64,000 bases of DNA from Rhizoclosmatium globosum (GCA_002104985.1 MCGO01000024.1:186001-250000), one strand, 5' to 3'; shown: positions 1 through 12,017, numbered from the stretch's first letter. Notes: generated by a model not told the origin, from the letters alone. Made by a program: numbers and translations.

Positions 1-3000
1 CAGGGAATCATCAATAGGTACCCAAAGCAGTTGAACAACAGTTAAAACAGAGCTTTCTGAAGAGTCCATAATTGACGAGATGAGTGTGATAAGCACTATA
101 ATAGTCGATAAGTAATGAGATGAAATTGATCGACCGACTTACTGGCACTGACGTTTACTGACAGTTGGAACTGCAGGAACTTCTTGACAGAGTCATTAAC
201 ACATCGACCCCAAATAATAGCTTTGACTACACTCGAAAACGAATCATCCATCAAAATAATACTGCTAGCTTCCTTTGCAACTTCAGTTCCAGCAATTCCC
301 ATTGAAAACCCAACATCCGCCAATTTCAGTGCAGGGCCATCATTTGTTCCGTCACCTGTCACAGCGACAATATCCCCCATTAATTTTAGGCTTGCTACCA
401 TAATTGTTTATCTGTTGGAGACGATCTGGCCAACACTTGCAGCCTGGGGAGAACCAGCTCCCGTTCCGATTCTGTAAGCTGTCTGAACCTAGCTCCCTCC
501 ATCACAATTCCCCCCTTTTGATAAATTCCGCATTTTTTTGCGATGCTGAGTGCTGTCGTAACGTTATCGCCTGTCACCATCCGTACAACAACACCAGCGT
601 TTTGGCAAGTACGAACAGCTTCTTCCACTCCTGCTCGAAGAGGGTCTTCAATGCCGACAATAGCGGCACATATCAGATTAGCCAAGCACGTCCGTAAATG
701 CAGCTGAGTAAGACAATAAATCAGCGTCCGACATTTCTTCTTCGCTGGTTTAGGTGTAGAACCTCGCGCTGATTCAAATGATTTTGTTTCCAGAATGTCA
801 TCAATTTAGGAGAGTCGCATACTTTAAGTCCTTTCTCTGTGGAAACAAGGATTTCAGGCTCCGACTTTCTTTCTTTCGTACGTTGCTCTTTCGCTTCGGC
901 TTCTTCTTTTCGAACAGCTTTCACTCGATTTCGTACCGCGCCATTCATCAAAGCCTGAAACTCCTGTTCACTGAAGTCCCGATAAGCAAGGCAAATCGTG
1001 CGTAACGAGCTATGAGCATATGATTCTATTTTTTCAGCACAGTCTTTACGAAGCTTGGAGTCTAATGGATATACGATTGGGGACATTGGATTAGATCTTG
1101 ATCCAACAGCTGGAATAGCATCTGGAGGTCTTCCCAGGGAATGTTCTGAATTGGATTTCTTCAAAGCTCCTTGGTCTTCCATCTCCACAGTGTGACTAGT
1201 TGCAACTTTTGATGCAGAGAAGGTAGTAGTGATATTCTGTCGCAAGATTTGAGAACAATTTCTGAAGCCCCTTTGACATGAATGCGGTAAACCGCAGGGT
1301 AATTAGGTCGTGATATTTTGATGAGCGTGGCCATAGTTTTTCGTTCAGAGGAGAAAGGGAACATTTGGACGACTGAAATCTCTGGTGATGCTGGACTTTT
1401 TTGTATGGGAAACCACATCGATTAGCCCATTCGACTAAGCTGTTTCTGTTTTGGAGCCGACAATCGTCGTCTGGCCAGCTTATCCTTTGTTTCAAATATG
1501 GATGTGTTTATGCAAACACCTTCCATAATTCGAGCTAAGAGATCTTCACCGCTAAGTCCAGGTTGCTTTGCCTTCGAATTCATAGACGGTAAATTGGCGT
1601 CTGAACATTGTCTTTTGGAAGTGCGCTTATACGAGCTGGAAGTCCTTCAATTTCTTTGTCACCCTCAAATGTAACATTCTTCCCTATGACACCAGCACGA
1701 CTGTCATCCGATTTTGAGTCAATGTTCCTGTTTTATCAGAACAATTGTTGTTGCATTCCCATGTTTCGCAAGCACTTATAACTCGAACCAAGTTATTGTC
1801 TTTCATCATTCTTGTGTTGCATACGCAAGGCTAGAGTGACGGCCAAGGGAAGACCTTCTGGCACAGCAATGGCAATAACAGCAACGACTGCATAATGATT
1901 TTGAGAATTTGACTAGCAACTTCGGTGCCGTTTTCTTGATTGGGAGAATTCCGAATCCATTTGTTTTCAGGACGCCAATCACATACTTGAGCAGCAAGAT
2001 GATAAACATAAATACAGCTCCAGCGGCTCCAAATTTAGCAATTCTTCGGCCAATTGTCCAGCTTTACTTGTAATGGCGTATCCTCAGACTCAGTTCGCAT
2101 CGCTGGCAAAAATATCAGTGAGAAGGTCGTAATATATGAAAAGTCTACTAACACATCATAATTTTGCCAAAAAATGAATCCACTCCAACGCTTGTGATGA
2201 CGTATTTTCCCATTCCCTCTGTAACCTGAGAAACGCTTCAACAAATCCACGATTCACAAACATCGCGCAAAACGAACCTGACTTCCCGAAAGTAAAATAG
2301 GATCATGATCTGGGGATTTTTTGATGGTGTCTGATTCTCCCGTTGCTGAAGATTCATCACACCTCAATCCCATTCCAGAAATCAAAACTCCATCCGCAGC
2401 CAAGACGTCCCAGGCTCCATTAGCAAAATATCACCCACAACAAGTCGTAAATTGATATGAGTTGTGTTTCTCCGTTCCGTATTCCCTGAATCACGAATTA
2501 GTTTAACTGGACACCAGAAAATACACCACCTTGACAGAGCGATCCTCCTTTTTATCGTTCAGTTTTCGAAACTTACTCTCTTTTGCAAATCTGCAATCGA
2601 CAGCTTAATTTTGAAACAACTGAATAAAGATAACAAACCATTCATTGAGGCACAAAATACAATCAGGACAACTGCAACCAGAATAGAGAACCCTTCACCC
2701 AATGGATCCTTGGAGTTGTGGGATCAGCCTGAGGTCCAAAATCTTCGTATAGTCCAGCGCGAGTGATATAACCGACACTGTGGAGAGTAAGATCTGTGGA
2801 ATCTGGGTCAAAGGTTTGAACAGAAAAGGTAGAACATACCATAATTTTATCACTCAAAGCAGCAAGCATATCTTCATCGGATTGAAATTAGGTACATTGA
2901 TCGGAACGCGACCGACTTACAGTCAAACAGGTTATTTGCTCTCATTGGCGGAAGCCTATTCTCCCCAAACGCGGCTCTTCGCTCATCTTCTGATACTTCT

Positions 3001-3304
3001 GCACCAGAAGAAATAACTTGAGTTGGTGGCGAAATAGTTTCCTTTATCTGCAAATACTTTAGCGGACATGGTGGTACCTTCGTCTAAATACATTTGTCCG
3101 AACAGCAGTTTTCTTCGACTTGGGCACGGAGTATATCCCAAGATTTGGATCAACACAAAGGGCTTTTAAAAGCTCTGAGCATCCTCCTAGTTTCCGTAGT
3201 TGGTCTGGATTTTTGATTGGGTGTATCAACAACGCCAAGTCGTCTCTAGTGACACTGAACCGCGTTTTGTTCGGTTGTCCTTTGCTGTTTCGCTCTAGAG
3301 CCAT
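1..3304 (-). CDS. P-type Ca2+-ATPase copy A (PMC1-like), broken and cut by window edge
   Basis: Second, more diverged copy of the neighbouring calcium pump, expected to move Ca2+ out of the cytosol across the vacuolar or plasma membrane. The start at 3304 gives an N-terminus that aligns with copy B ([18 protein letters not shown] against TKEELASLVSPHKDPARL). The hinge motif [12 protein letters not shown] followed by [18 protein letters not shown] is intact at about 230-370. The phosphorylation loop near 1730 reads as [10 protein letters not shown] only if one T is restored in a TT run. At least six frame changes split the gene into pieces (about 3059-3304, 2663-2869, 2035-2250, 1806-2009, 1161-1495, 721-1245, 395-685, 96-401). 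The C-terminal membrane part runs off the left edge. It may be a pseudogene or a gene damaged by sequencing indels; both copies show such breaks, so I cannot decide. Confidence 0.8.
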
Positions 3305-3513
3305 CTGGTTTTTGATAGAAAAGGAGGATGTGTAGCTCCCAGAATGAGTATTGAAGGCAGCTGAGAGATGTCGTGTAAATCTCGATTTTTTGGTTGAAAC
3401 AAAGGACCCAGTAAGACAACAATTGTAATTTTATAAAATGAGACTCAAACAGGAAAGTAAGAAATTGGGTTATGCTTTGGGAGATAGAGTTGATGTGCTA
3501 AGGACAGGTGATT

Positions 3514-6500
3514 TCACTGATGGCTCTTCATTGACTGCGACGACAATTCGGATGATTCCACCTGGATTTTGTTGAGTTCAATTGCAGCTTCGTGAGGTTT
3601 ACGGCTTCGAACAAACAATTCGTTTGGAATCTGTTGTGCTATGTCACAAAGTAAAATTGGGAAAACCTCACTACCGAACGCAAAAGGGCACCCCATGGTA
3701 GAGTTAATGTACCGCAGATAATGCAGACAAGCCATTGCAATCCAGTCAAAGAGTGTGTGCTGAAAACCAAGTCTCCGAATTCCACAATGATAGCCTGACT
3801 GGCACCGATCAAAAGAAGATGACGATGAAAGGAGGGTTCTGGAAAATTCCTTTGAAAACGTTGATGCTTTGATCAATACGACGAGAGTTGATCAAGTTGA
3901 ACAGTTGAGGAGGACGAATGAGTTGAAACACTGCAATATGATTAATATCTACAACATTTAACCACTTACATAGTCTTCAGAATCACTTTTGGTTCGCAAC
4001 AACAGCAAGCTGCTTTTACCGAAAACCCCCGGCATCATACACTCCTTGAATCCGAACAGATGGACCAGCGAACAAAGTGTCAAGTTAAGGCGACTTGTAA
4101 AGAGCTTGACCAATAATCATCTTCCACATTTGGACAGAGATAAGTGGGAAAGATTGCCCTCAGGTGGTCTCTGAACAATTCGTTGGTGGGTTTCTCAGTG
4201 CGAGGCAAGGGCAGCGAGTGTGTCCATAATAAGATTGATCCAGAGAAGCTGAACGACAGTCATGGCACTGCTTTCTTCGGAATCGACCAAGGCTGAACCA
4301 AAGTAATCAAAACGGCACTGACGTTAACGACACTGGAATTGCAAGAATTCTTGACAGCATCGTTGACTGAACGACCCCACAAATGGCCTTTACGACACTA
4401 GAGAAAGAGTCGTCCATCAAAATATACTACTGGCCTCCTTGGCAACTTCAGTTCCAGCAATACCCATAGAAAATCCGATATCGCCATTTTAAGAGCGGAC
4501 CATCGTTGTTCCGTCACCTGTCACAGCACAGTCTCTCCAAGCTGCTGGAGCTTTGAACAAGAATTTGCTTGTCCATTGGAGAAGAACGGGCCAAAACACG
4601 CAACTTGGGAATAAGCTCAAGCATTTTCTCTTCACTGAGTTTTCGAATGCTCTCCTTCCATGACAAGATCACCACTGTGGTAAATTCCACACTTGGTAGC
4701 GATACTCTTGGCAGTCATGATGTTATCACCGTGACCATACGGACAACAACACCTGCACCTTGACAAGACTTGACAGCTTCGATAACTCCAGGCGCAATGG
4801 GTCTTCAATACCTACAATAGAAGCAAGCAAGAGGCCTTGGGCTCCAAACTCTTCCAAAGCAAGTGCATGAGATAGAATATCAGCATCAGTAATGAGCTCC
4901 TCCTCAGAGATATGAGATTCGACAAAAGATCCAGTCTCGCCATAGCTTTTGCTTGGAATCGAAAGCGCGGTGAATGGTGAAGCATCTGGACCGGCAATAA
5001 CTCCCTCGTAAGTAGCAGTGATTTTATCATCTTTCTTGCTCTCACGTTCAGCCTTTTTGGCGGCGACGACGCGCTCCTTCAGGAACCGTTAACCAAGGCC
5101 TCAAACTCGGCCTCAGTGAACTCGCGTAAGCCAACAGATTGTACGGAGAGATTGCAATGCAAAAGACTCGATGATTGCAAGGTAGTCAGAAGTCAACTTG
5201 TCGTCAAGAGGGTAGATGATGGAAGTCTCTGGGTTGGAACGAGATCCAACGGCTGGAACGGCTCCCGACAATTTCTTGATGTTGTTAGGATCAGCAGCGC
5301 TCGCAAGTTGTGGTTCTTAATAGCAGTTTCGGAACATGGTGAGGCAACAAAGCAACGCGGTCACAATATTTCATGACAATTTCGGAAGCTCCCTTGACAT
5401 GCATTCTGTACACAACAGATCCATCCGCACGAGTAACCTTAACAAGAGTAGCCATACTCTTGCGCTCGGAGGAGAATGGGTATACTTGGACAACTTTCGC
5501 CTTTTCTCCGCACGGATCTTTTTCCAGTCAAAGCCACATTGGCTGCCCATTCGAGCAAAGCACTTCAGTCTTAGAACCAATCAATTCAATCTTTTGAGTA
5601 GACTCGTCCAAGCTTTCGAAGGCAGAAGAGTTGATGGAGACACCTTCCATCACAGCGTCAAGCAGATCCGCGGACTTGGGACCAGGAATCTTAGATGAAG
5701 AGTCTCCAGCGGTAGCATAGGTGCCAGATGAGGAAGGAAGCGCTTCAAGAGACTTGGTCAAAACCTTGATTTCATCATCTCCTTCAAATGCAACGTTCTT
5801 TCCAATCACACCCGCCACGACAGTCATACGGTTCTGAGTCAAAGTTCCGGTCTTGTCAGAACAGATAGTGGTAGCGTTACCCATGGTTTCACAAGCACTC
5901 AATACGCGGACCAAGTTGTTGTCCTTCATCATTCTTGTGGTGGCATAGGCAAGGGCAAGAGTAACAGCGAGAGGAAGACCTTCTGGAACAGCGACGGCGA
6001 CAATAGCAATAGAAGTCAGCAAGATCTTGACCAAGTGCTGGGCGACTTCGGCTCCTGATTCTTGACTTGCAACGGACTCTCCAAAGCCAACAGTTGTCAG
6101 TGTGACGATAACGTACTTGAGAAGCAAAAGAAGGAACAACAAAACAGCAAAACCGGTACCGAACTTGGCAATACGCTCAGCAAGCCAGTCGAGCTTGATT
6201 TGGAGTGGAGTTTCTTGGTTCTCGGTACGGAGAGCTAATTTGCATCAGTTTTTAGAATTTACCACCAAAGATTTAAGTACTAACCCATCATAATGTTTCC
6301 GAAGAATGAGCTTTGGCCCACACCAGTAACGACGTACTTTCCAATACCTTCCGTGACCTTGCTTCCAGAAACAATCAAGCTGTCTTTGCCTTCACCCTTG
6401 CGAATAGCATCTGTTTCTCCAGTGGCTGAGGATTCATCACACTTGAGACCCATTCCGCTGATGTAGACACCATCAGCAGCAATGATGTCTCCGGGCTCAA

Positions 6501-7307
6501 GAGTCAAGATATCACCAACCAAAATCTCATAGATAGAAATCATCTGAGTCTGGCCGTTACGAATACCTTTAACAGATCTGTCCTCCTTTTTGGAGTTTAG
6601 CATTCTAAATTGCTTGTCCTTTTGGAGATCTAGCGTTGAAAACGTTAGGGGCAAATGGAAACGCTCAAGTTCGATCTACCATTGATGGAAGTAGCGAGAA
6701 CGACAACAATAACGGCAGTCATGACAGAGAAACCCTCAACCCAGTGAATGCGCTCGGCAGGGTTTTCAGTTTTTACGTCTTCCCAGATACCGATACCGAG
6801 AGAGATGAAAGAGACAACAGTCAATAGGATCATGATCTTGTCACTCCAAGCTTGGAACATGTCTATAGAATCGATCACATTAATGAACGGCAATTACTAA
6901 GTGCGCCAATTAAACGTACAATAGAAGATGGTCTTTGGCTTAACGGTAGGAAGCCTGTTGGCTCCGTACGTAGCCAATCGAATGTCTTGATCAACTACGG
7001 TACCGTTGGATCCGACTTTAAGACCCACAGATTCGTCAACGTTCAACCCTCGCAGCACACCTTGCACAGCCCCAACTTCGGCTAACCGAGCAGGGTCTTT
7101 GTGAGGCGAGACCAGAGAGGCAAGTTCCTCCTTGGTGAATGCAAAGGCGGAGGACTTGTGGGCCTCCAGTTCCATTGTTGGCACTGGGGTGGCTTTTAAG
7201 AGGCCCTTATTGGAGTCACTTGGGCTGGCAGGGAAGGTCCGTGCTGGTGCTGGTGGATCTTCGATGTCGTGTTGGCTACCGTTGACCTGCAGCGTGATTT
7301 GGCTCAT
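3514..7307 (-). CDS. PMC1: P-type Ca2+-transporting ATPase copy B (PMC1-type, P2B)
   Basis: ATP-driven calcium pump of the plasma-membrane/vacuolar (P2B) type. Exon 1 (about 6900-7307) begins MSQITLQVNG and carries a cytosolic tail. An intron near 6870-6900 precedes the first membrane hairpin (IMILLTVVSFISLGIGIWED). The actuator domain holds the conserved [11 protein letters not shown]. Membrane segment 4 has the Ca2+-binding [16 protein letters not shown], and the phosphorylation site [13 protein letters not shown] is intact at about 5840-5880. Downstream of about 5530 the frame breaks repeatedly. The hinge near 4510 reads GTNDGPALK only after restoring bases lost from short runs. The C-terminal half (VQLLWINLIMDTLAALA near 4230; VFKGIFQNPPF near 3850) is recognisable to the stop at 3514. 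It lies directly downstream of the promoter and head-to-tail with copy A. Confidence 0.9.
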
Positions 7308-7619
7308 GATTTGTTTATAGATTGGAAGGGAGGGAAAAAGGCGGAAGGGTTTTTGTCTTCACGCGTGGAGATGTTCCAAGCCCAAAAAAAAAAGTTCGAA
7401 CCAGCTTGCAAAAAGGTCGCATCCTGTTTGAACTTTTGGGGATGTGCCACCCTATAATTGTCTCATATCAACAAGAGGTTCACATTGATTGAGTCCGACA
7501 AGTACAGAAGGGTACAACACAAGATGTTTGAGAGTGAAACGTGATTTATTTTTGTATAGCTTCGTTCACAACGTAAAATAAACAAGATATGATGCCCCAA
7601 TAAGTGATTTCAATTAAGT
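7308..7619. other. Intergenic, Ca2+-ATPase B promoter side and subtilase 3' side
   Basis: 312 bases between the ATPase start and the subtilase stop. It contains a short A run near 7385-7395 and AT-rich sequence near 7540-7620 that probably holds the subtilase 3' end. No ORF or RNA gene is recognisable. Confidence 0.5.
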
Positions 7620-9382
7620 TTAGCAGTCAACGCCCTCGAAACAACAAGCAGTGCAAGATGGATCAATCAAACACTTAGGGAATGGACAGACGTTGTCTCC
7701 AGGCTCTTCTGGGTCCTCTGGGTCCTCCTATACAATTGAAAAGATTATTAGTTAAAAAAAAATATATTAATGAAATAATATGACGTACTGGGTCTTCTGG
7801 CTCATCTGGGTCTTCTGGGTTTGGTTCAGGTGCATCAATAGTCACATCGTTGTAAAGCAAAATGTTTGGAGTTCCCTTTGGCACACCAGAGACAGCCTTG
7901 CGAGAGCCGATGGCAACGACGTAGTCGTTAGCTTCCTTGACTGAGGCAAAGTCACGCTGACCATAAGCCAAAGCCAAAACACCACAAGCGTGAGGAGAGG
8001 CCATAGAAGTTCCCGAGATGGTGTTATCTTTTCCATTGTTCCAAGATGACGTGATATCAACACCTGGAGCAATAATATCAACACACTTTCCGCGCTCCGA
8101 GAAACTCGCGAGCTTGTCGTACTTGTCTGAAGCGGCGACAGTCAAGGCCTCCTTGACACGAGCTGGAGACAACTTGCAAGCATCTCCGGCAGAGTTTCCA
8201 GCGGCAACGGCCATGGCGACTCCATTGTTGATGACAGCACGAACAGCAGCGTCAAGAGCAGCAGAGGCTCCACCTCCAAGAGACATGTTGGCGACGGACT
8301 TGCGACCAGTTTTGGGGGCGTTGGTTCCAACCCACTCAATACCGGCAATAACATCAGAATTTGTTCCGGAACCTTGACCGTTGAGAACCTTGACAGCAAT
8401 AATGTTCACTTTCTTGGCAACTCCGAAAGTTTGTCCTCCAACAGTACCAGCAACGTGAGTTCCGTGTCCGTTTCCGTCACGGTCGTTGTTGTCATCAGAG
8501 AAAGACTTTCCGACCTTGGCACGACCCTGGAACTCCTTGTGGGTGATCAATACTCCAGTGTCGATGATGTAAGCATCAACGTTTTCTGGGAGGCGGCAGA
8601 TTAACTTCACACGTTAAAAAAATTAATACAAACCTCCAGCAGTGTCTGGGTAGTTGTAGTTAGCTGGGAGTGGGAGTTCACGAGAAGTGATTCTCTGTTT
8701 GATGGGTAATCGTTAACAATCGGCCAGAGATAGGAAGAATACGGTCACACACCTTCAATCCCCAAGATGGTGGGTTAGTCTGGGTCTCCAAAAGAGTGAC
8801 AATTTGGTCCTGCTCAACGAAAGCCACTTCAGGAAGTCTCTGTTAAACGTCGTCGTTTTAATTTCGCGTGAGGATCCGCGCCGCGCGGTTCAGAAAAAAA
8901 TGCCAACTCACCTGCAAGCTCTTTGCGACGATAGCGGGCAACTTGGCCATGTATCCCTTGAAACCATCCATCATGTAACGTCTCTGGATGTTGAAGTCTG
9001 GGAAGACGAGCTGGCCCATGCCGGTGTCGTCATTCTGGACTTGAAGAGGGTTGGCAATGGTGGTAGCCATGAGGTTTACGAGCCAGGACTCGTGGGCCTG
9101 GATGGTGGCCTTGCTCACGTTTGGCTTAAAAACGATGATGTACTGTTCACGTTTACGGATGTGGAGGTGCGGAAGGAAGGAGGAGACACCGAAAATGAAT
9201 AAGACAGGTTAGGCTCGTTGCATACAGGAATCAACGAGGGATTCAGTAAGAACACGTACCTGGTTGTCAATTGGGGTTCCGGCCTTGGCGGATACGGAAG
9301 GCAGGAGCGGGGTGCTGGGCACGGGGGAGGCAAAGGCACCGATGGCCACGGCCAACACGGTGAGAACAGATGTAATCTTCAT
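7620..9382 (-). CDS. Secreted subtilisin-like serine protease (S8A, proteinase K type)
   Basis: Extracellular endopeptidase made as a pre-pro-enzyme. The start at 9382 gives a signal peptide (MKITSVLTVLAVAIGAFA). An intron at about 9146-9259 is followed by an Inhibitor-I9-type propeptide (YIIVFKPNVSKATI). The mature domain shows the full catalytic set: Asp in AYIIDTGV, His in GHGTHVAGT, oxyanion Asn in AAGNSAG, and Ser in GTSMASPHACG. Introns lie near 8840-8910, 8700-8760, 8600-8640 and 7730-7790. After the catalytic domain there is an acidic Pro-rich linker (PEPNPEDPDEPEDP repeats) ending in a cysteine-rich tail (CLIDPSCTACCFEGVDC) that standard proteinase K lacks; it may be a small binding or anchoring module. 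The frame is clean. Fungi use such proteases to degrade extracellular protein, and in chytrids the family is often expanded. Confidence 0.95.
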
Positions 9383-9858
9383 AGTGTAATGTGCTAAGGG
9401 GCTCCTTTTTGTGTACTAAACGCGGTGTGTTGTGCGGGTGGTGGTGCAAAGAGGTGCTCTGGTTTTGAGTGAAAAACTTGGTGGAGGAAATTAGACCCTT
9501 TTTCTCTGCTTTGTGCTGGGTGGGTGGCGCGACTCGACTGACTGGTCGCGTCTTGTTTGGAATATTAAAAAGATGCTTGGAATGAAATTGGATAAAGTAG
9601 GGCTAGGGCTGGCTGGGAGGAGGTCGAGACTGTCGATCCTCTTTCGTGTCATAATTATGGAATCCCTCTGACGAATCACACCTTCGAATGACACATCATA
9701 TCAAATCTGTCAAATCAGAATACCTTCAAACAGAGTTAATGCATTGGATGTTTTATTCTCATTCTCTCTTCCCCTTCTGATTAGTGAAGTAAATCCAGAG
9801 TTTGGCGGCCAAAAAATCTCGCCAAACACCAACCGTTGTCTGTGATTCCATTGCCGAA
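9383..9858. other. Divergent intergenic region, subtilase / small-protein array
   Basis: Promoter region shared by the leftward subtilase and the rightward small-protein array. No TATA box or repeat stands out. The frame upstream of 9859 is open to a stop at 9790 but has no ATG, so the first small gene is started at 9859. Confidence 0.4.
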
Positions 9859-10186
9859 ATGCTTCAGTCTCCCTCAGCCAAATTCAGCAACCACTTTACA
9901 CCTGCCGCCTCAGTGACGGCCGACAAGGACGAACATCCTCGCTCACCACCAGCCAAAAAGGCCTCAAGTTTGAGTGGCGCACCTTCAGCTACAAGCGCTC
10001 CTTCTCGCGACAGAACCATGTCACTATGTATGCTCCTCCATAGACCTCAGACTAAAATGCTAACATAAGAATTCAGACCAGGCTCATTCCCTTGCCTTCA
10101 ATCAGCAGACTAGCAAGCAATTCTGTCTTGAGTCGGAGTCATCAGAACAACAAAGTGAAGGGAGACTGCGCTTGGATCTGCAGTGA
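9859..10186 (+). CDS. Small protein with SRDRTMSLY core, array member 1
   Basis: About 92 residues in two exons: 9859-10027, intron 10028-10076 (gtatgc...ttcag), exon 2 to the TGA at 10184-10186. The N-terminal half is Ser/Ala/Pro-rich and probably disordered (KASSLSGAPSATSAPS). It leads into SRDRTMSLYQAH and a Gln/Ser/Glu-rich tail. The intron interrupts the Tyr codon of SLY, exactly as in array member 4. There is no signal peptide, membrane segment or known domain. I do not recognise the family. The case for a real gene is the shared core and shared intron position in four neighbouring short ORFs. Confidence 0.7.
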
Positions 10187-10758
10187 CTCATGATGTGTTT
10201 TGTTTTATCTGCTTTGTTTGGATGATATTGTGAATATTACAAGTTGTTATTTAGTTTGCCAGTACATTATCCTGGAGTGGACCCTGACGGAAGGGGTTTG
10301 AGCAAGTTGTGTACACTGTGACAACGATGCCAACCATCTACCTCATAACTGAAGGACCATGAGGCACCAAGAATACCTTCCCATCCGGACGACGGAGCCA
10401 CCGGAGTGCTGCGTTCACATGGGTATTCCTTTTTTGCCACGCCCATGCTGCGGAACACCCGGAATATTTCCGAGAAACCCGAACTCTGAAGGAAACCATG
10501 GGAGTAGCTTGTAATAACCACTTCAACTGGTGTACGATGAAGCTATTGCAGTTCATTTACGTATACGAACCTGCTTAAACTAATTAGATCTCTCTGAATT
10601 CACACCCGAATGAACCTTGTGCTCAAATTTTTTTTCATTTGACACACCAGTTGATTTTTCGGAATTGCCCGGAATCGCGCCATATCTTCTCCGTCTTTTT
10701 CTTCTTGGTATTCCGAAAAACCACTTCAAAAACGCACATCCTCGCTTCATAACCAAAT
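10187..10758. other. Intergenic in small-protein array
   Basis: 572 bases between array members 1 and 2. Short leftward open frames exist at 10267-10556, but their two overlapping readings show no motif and no relation to the array core. I see no gene here. Confidence 0.4.
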
Positions 10759-10911
10759 ATGCCTGCTGTTACCGCTGTTACTGCGCCAGTCACCTCTCCA
10801 GTCACCATTATCAAGGCCCCAGCCGCCCAATCCTCTCCATCAAGGGACAGAACCATGTCTTTGTACGCTGCTCACAAGGGCAACGGTCTCGACGCTTTGT
10901 GGGGACACTAA
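10759..10911 (+). CDS. Small protein with SRDRTMSLY core, array member 2
   Basis: Intronless 50-residue protein from the ATG at 10759 to the TAA at 10909-10911. The N-terminus is Ala/Val/Thr/Pro-rich (MPAVTAVTAPVTSPVT) and resembles member 4 (MPAPIVSATAPTVAPIV). The C-terminus is SRDRTMSLYAAHKGNGLDALW plus GH. The core is identical to member 1 over SRDRTMSLY but without the intron, so the intron was either lost here or gained by the others. It has no secretion or membrane signal. Function is unknown. Confidence 0.75.
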   Translation: MPAVTAVTAPVTSPVTIIKAPAAQSSPSRDRTMSLYAAHKGNGLDALWGH

Positions 10912-11105
10912 ACGCACTGCATTCCTCTGCATTTTTCTTTCAGACGCTTTTTTTGGAGGAATCTCTCCATTACAATAAACTATGTATTATAATTTACACA
11001 ATTACACATATCTCTGAGTGCAATTTGTCAGTGATTGGGAGACTGGCGGCGAGAAACTTTGAGGAAGGTGCCCTCAAAGTCTCCTTACAAAATCAGATCA
11101 CAGAA

Positions 11106-11360
11106 ATGATGCAAGCTTCCGCCACACAGTTCAAACTCCTTCCACCACGACTTCAGTTCCTTCTCCTTCGGAATACAACTCGAAAGCTCGTCCTGCAGCG
11201 TCTCGTGAACGTACACTCTCATTGGTAAGGTCCGTGCCACCCTTCGGAATCAAGAACTGATTTAGTGGTTGCTTACCAAATCGAATAGTACGCAATTCAC
11301 CAAGCGAAAGGTATTGATGCTGCTGTATTCCATCCTTTTGCTGCAGCTTCCGACCTCTGA
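11106..11360 (+). CDS. Small protein with SRERTLSLY core, array member 3
   Basis: The conserved end is clear: exon 1 ends in SRERTLSL at 11224, the intron 11225-11288 (gtaagg...aatag) falls before the Tyr codon, and exon 2 (11289-11360) encodes YAIHQAKGIDAAVFHPFA and ends at TGA. Upstream, the frame that reads TPSTTTSVPSPSEYNSKARP has no ATG of its own. The ATG at 11106/11109 (MQASATQ) lies one base out of frame, so either one base is missing between about 11120 and 11140 or a short upstream exon is used. The intron phase differs by one base from members 1 and 4. Function is unknown. Confidence 0.6.
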
Positions 11361-11819
11361 GGTTGATTCCTTGCCAACAAATATCTGATTTCTTTCATTT
11401 CGTGCACATTTCCTTTCTCTCTCATTCCAATAAATATCTGTATTTTCTCAAACGCTCGAACTCGTTAAATAAGAAAGAAGACAGTGGAAGAAAGAAGGAA
11501 TAAGAGACGGAATTTTCTATCTAGTTTCAGCACATGGGGCTTTCAACATCACCTCCGTTCCACCCTTGCCCAACACGCACGAGAACACTGTAAATCAAAA
11601 GAATATCAAATAATTAATAACCACGTCTTCCAGAAAGCTCCGACACACAAAACCCTGCTTTTCTGAAACCAAAAAACGGGGGGATGACATCAGGGTGGCA
11701 CGAAAATTGGAGTGACTCGATTCCGACCCCTCCCGAGAACGGAGGCACAAAAAGCACTCCCCGGCCAGCCAGAAACACAAAACAAAACACCTTTTGAAAC
11801 GCGTGCTATCTCTCCAACA
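11361..11819. other. Intergenic in small-protein array
   Basis: 459 bases, AT-rich near 11400-11470 (probable 3' end of member 3) and CT-rich before member 4. No gene, repeat or RNA structure seen. Confidence 0.4.
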
Positions 11820-12017
11820 ATGCCAGCCCCAATCGTCTCTGCTACTGCCCCAACCGTTGCTCCAATCGTTCCATCTGCCTCCCGGGCTCGGACCATGAGT
11901 TTGTGTAAGTGTTTATACCCCATGAGCTCCGGTAGAACAACCACCCGCTTACTCTTCCCCGCCTTTCTCTATTTAGACGCCACACACAAGACCAACGCCT
12001 TCGATGAGCAGCTCTGA
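11820..12017 (+). CDS. Small protein with SRARTMSLY core, array member 4
   Basis: A 41-residue protein in two exons: 11820-11904, intron 11905-11976 (gtaagt...tttag), exon 2 11977-12017 ending TGA. The N-terminus MPAPIVSATAPTVAPIV matches member 2 in composition. The C-terminus is SRARTMSLYATHKTNAFDEQL, so with members 2 and 3 the pattern is SRxRT(M/L)SLYAxH(K/Q) and then a D a few residues on. The intron splits the Tyr codon at the same base as in member 1. It is the shortest and cleanest member. No known family. Confidence 0.75.
   Translation: MPAPIVSATAPTVAPIVPSASRARTMSLCKCLYPMSSGRTTTRLLFPAFLYLDATHKTNAFDEQL

Noticed and set aside
10267..10556. Two overlapping leftward open frames in the small-protein array
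   Set aside because: No domain, no match to the array core, and no clean splice structure. They look like chance open frames.
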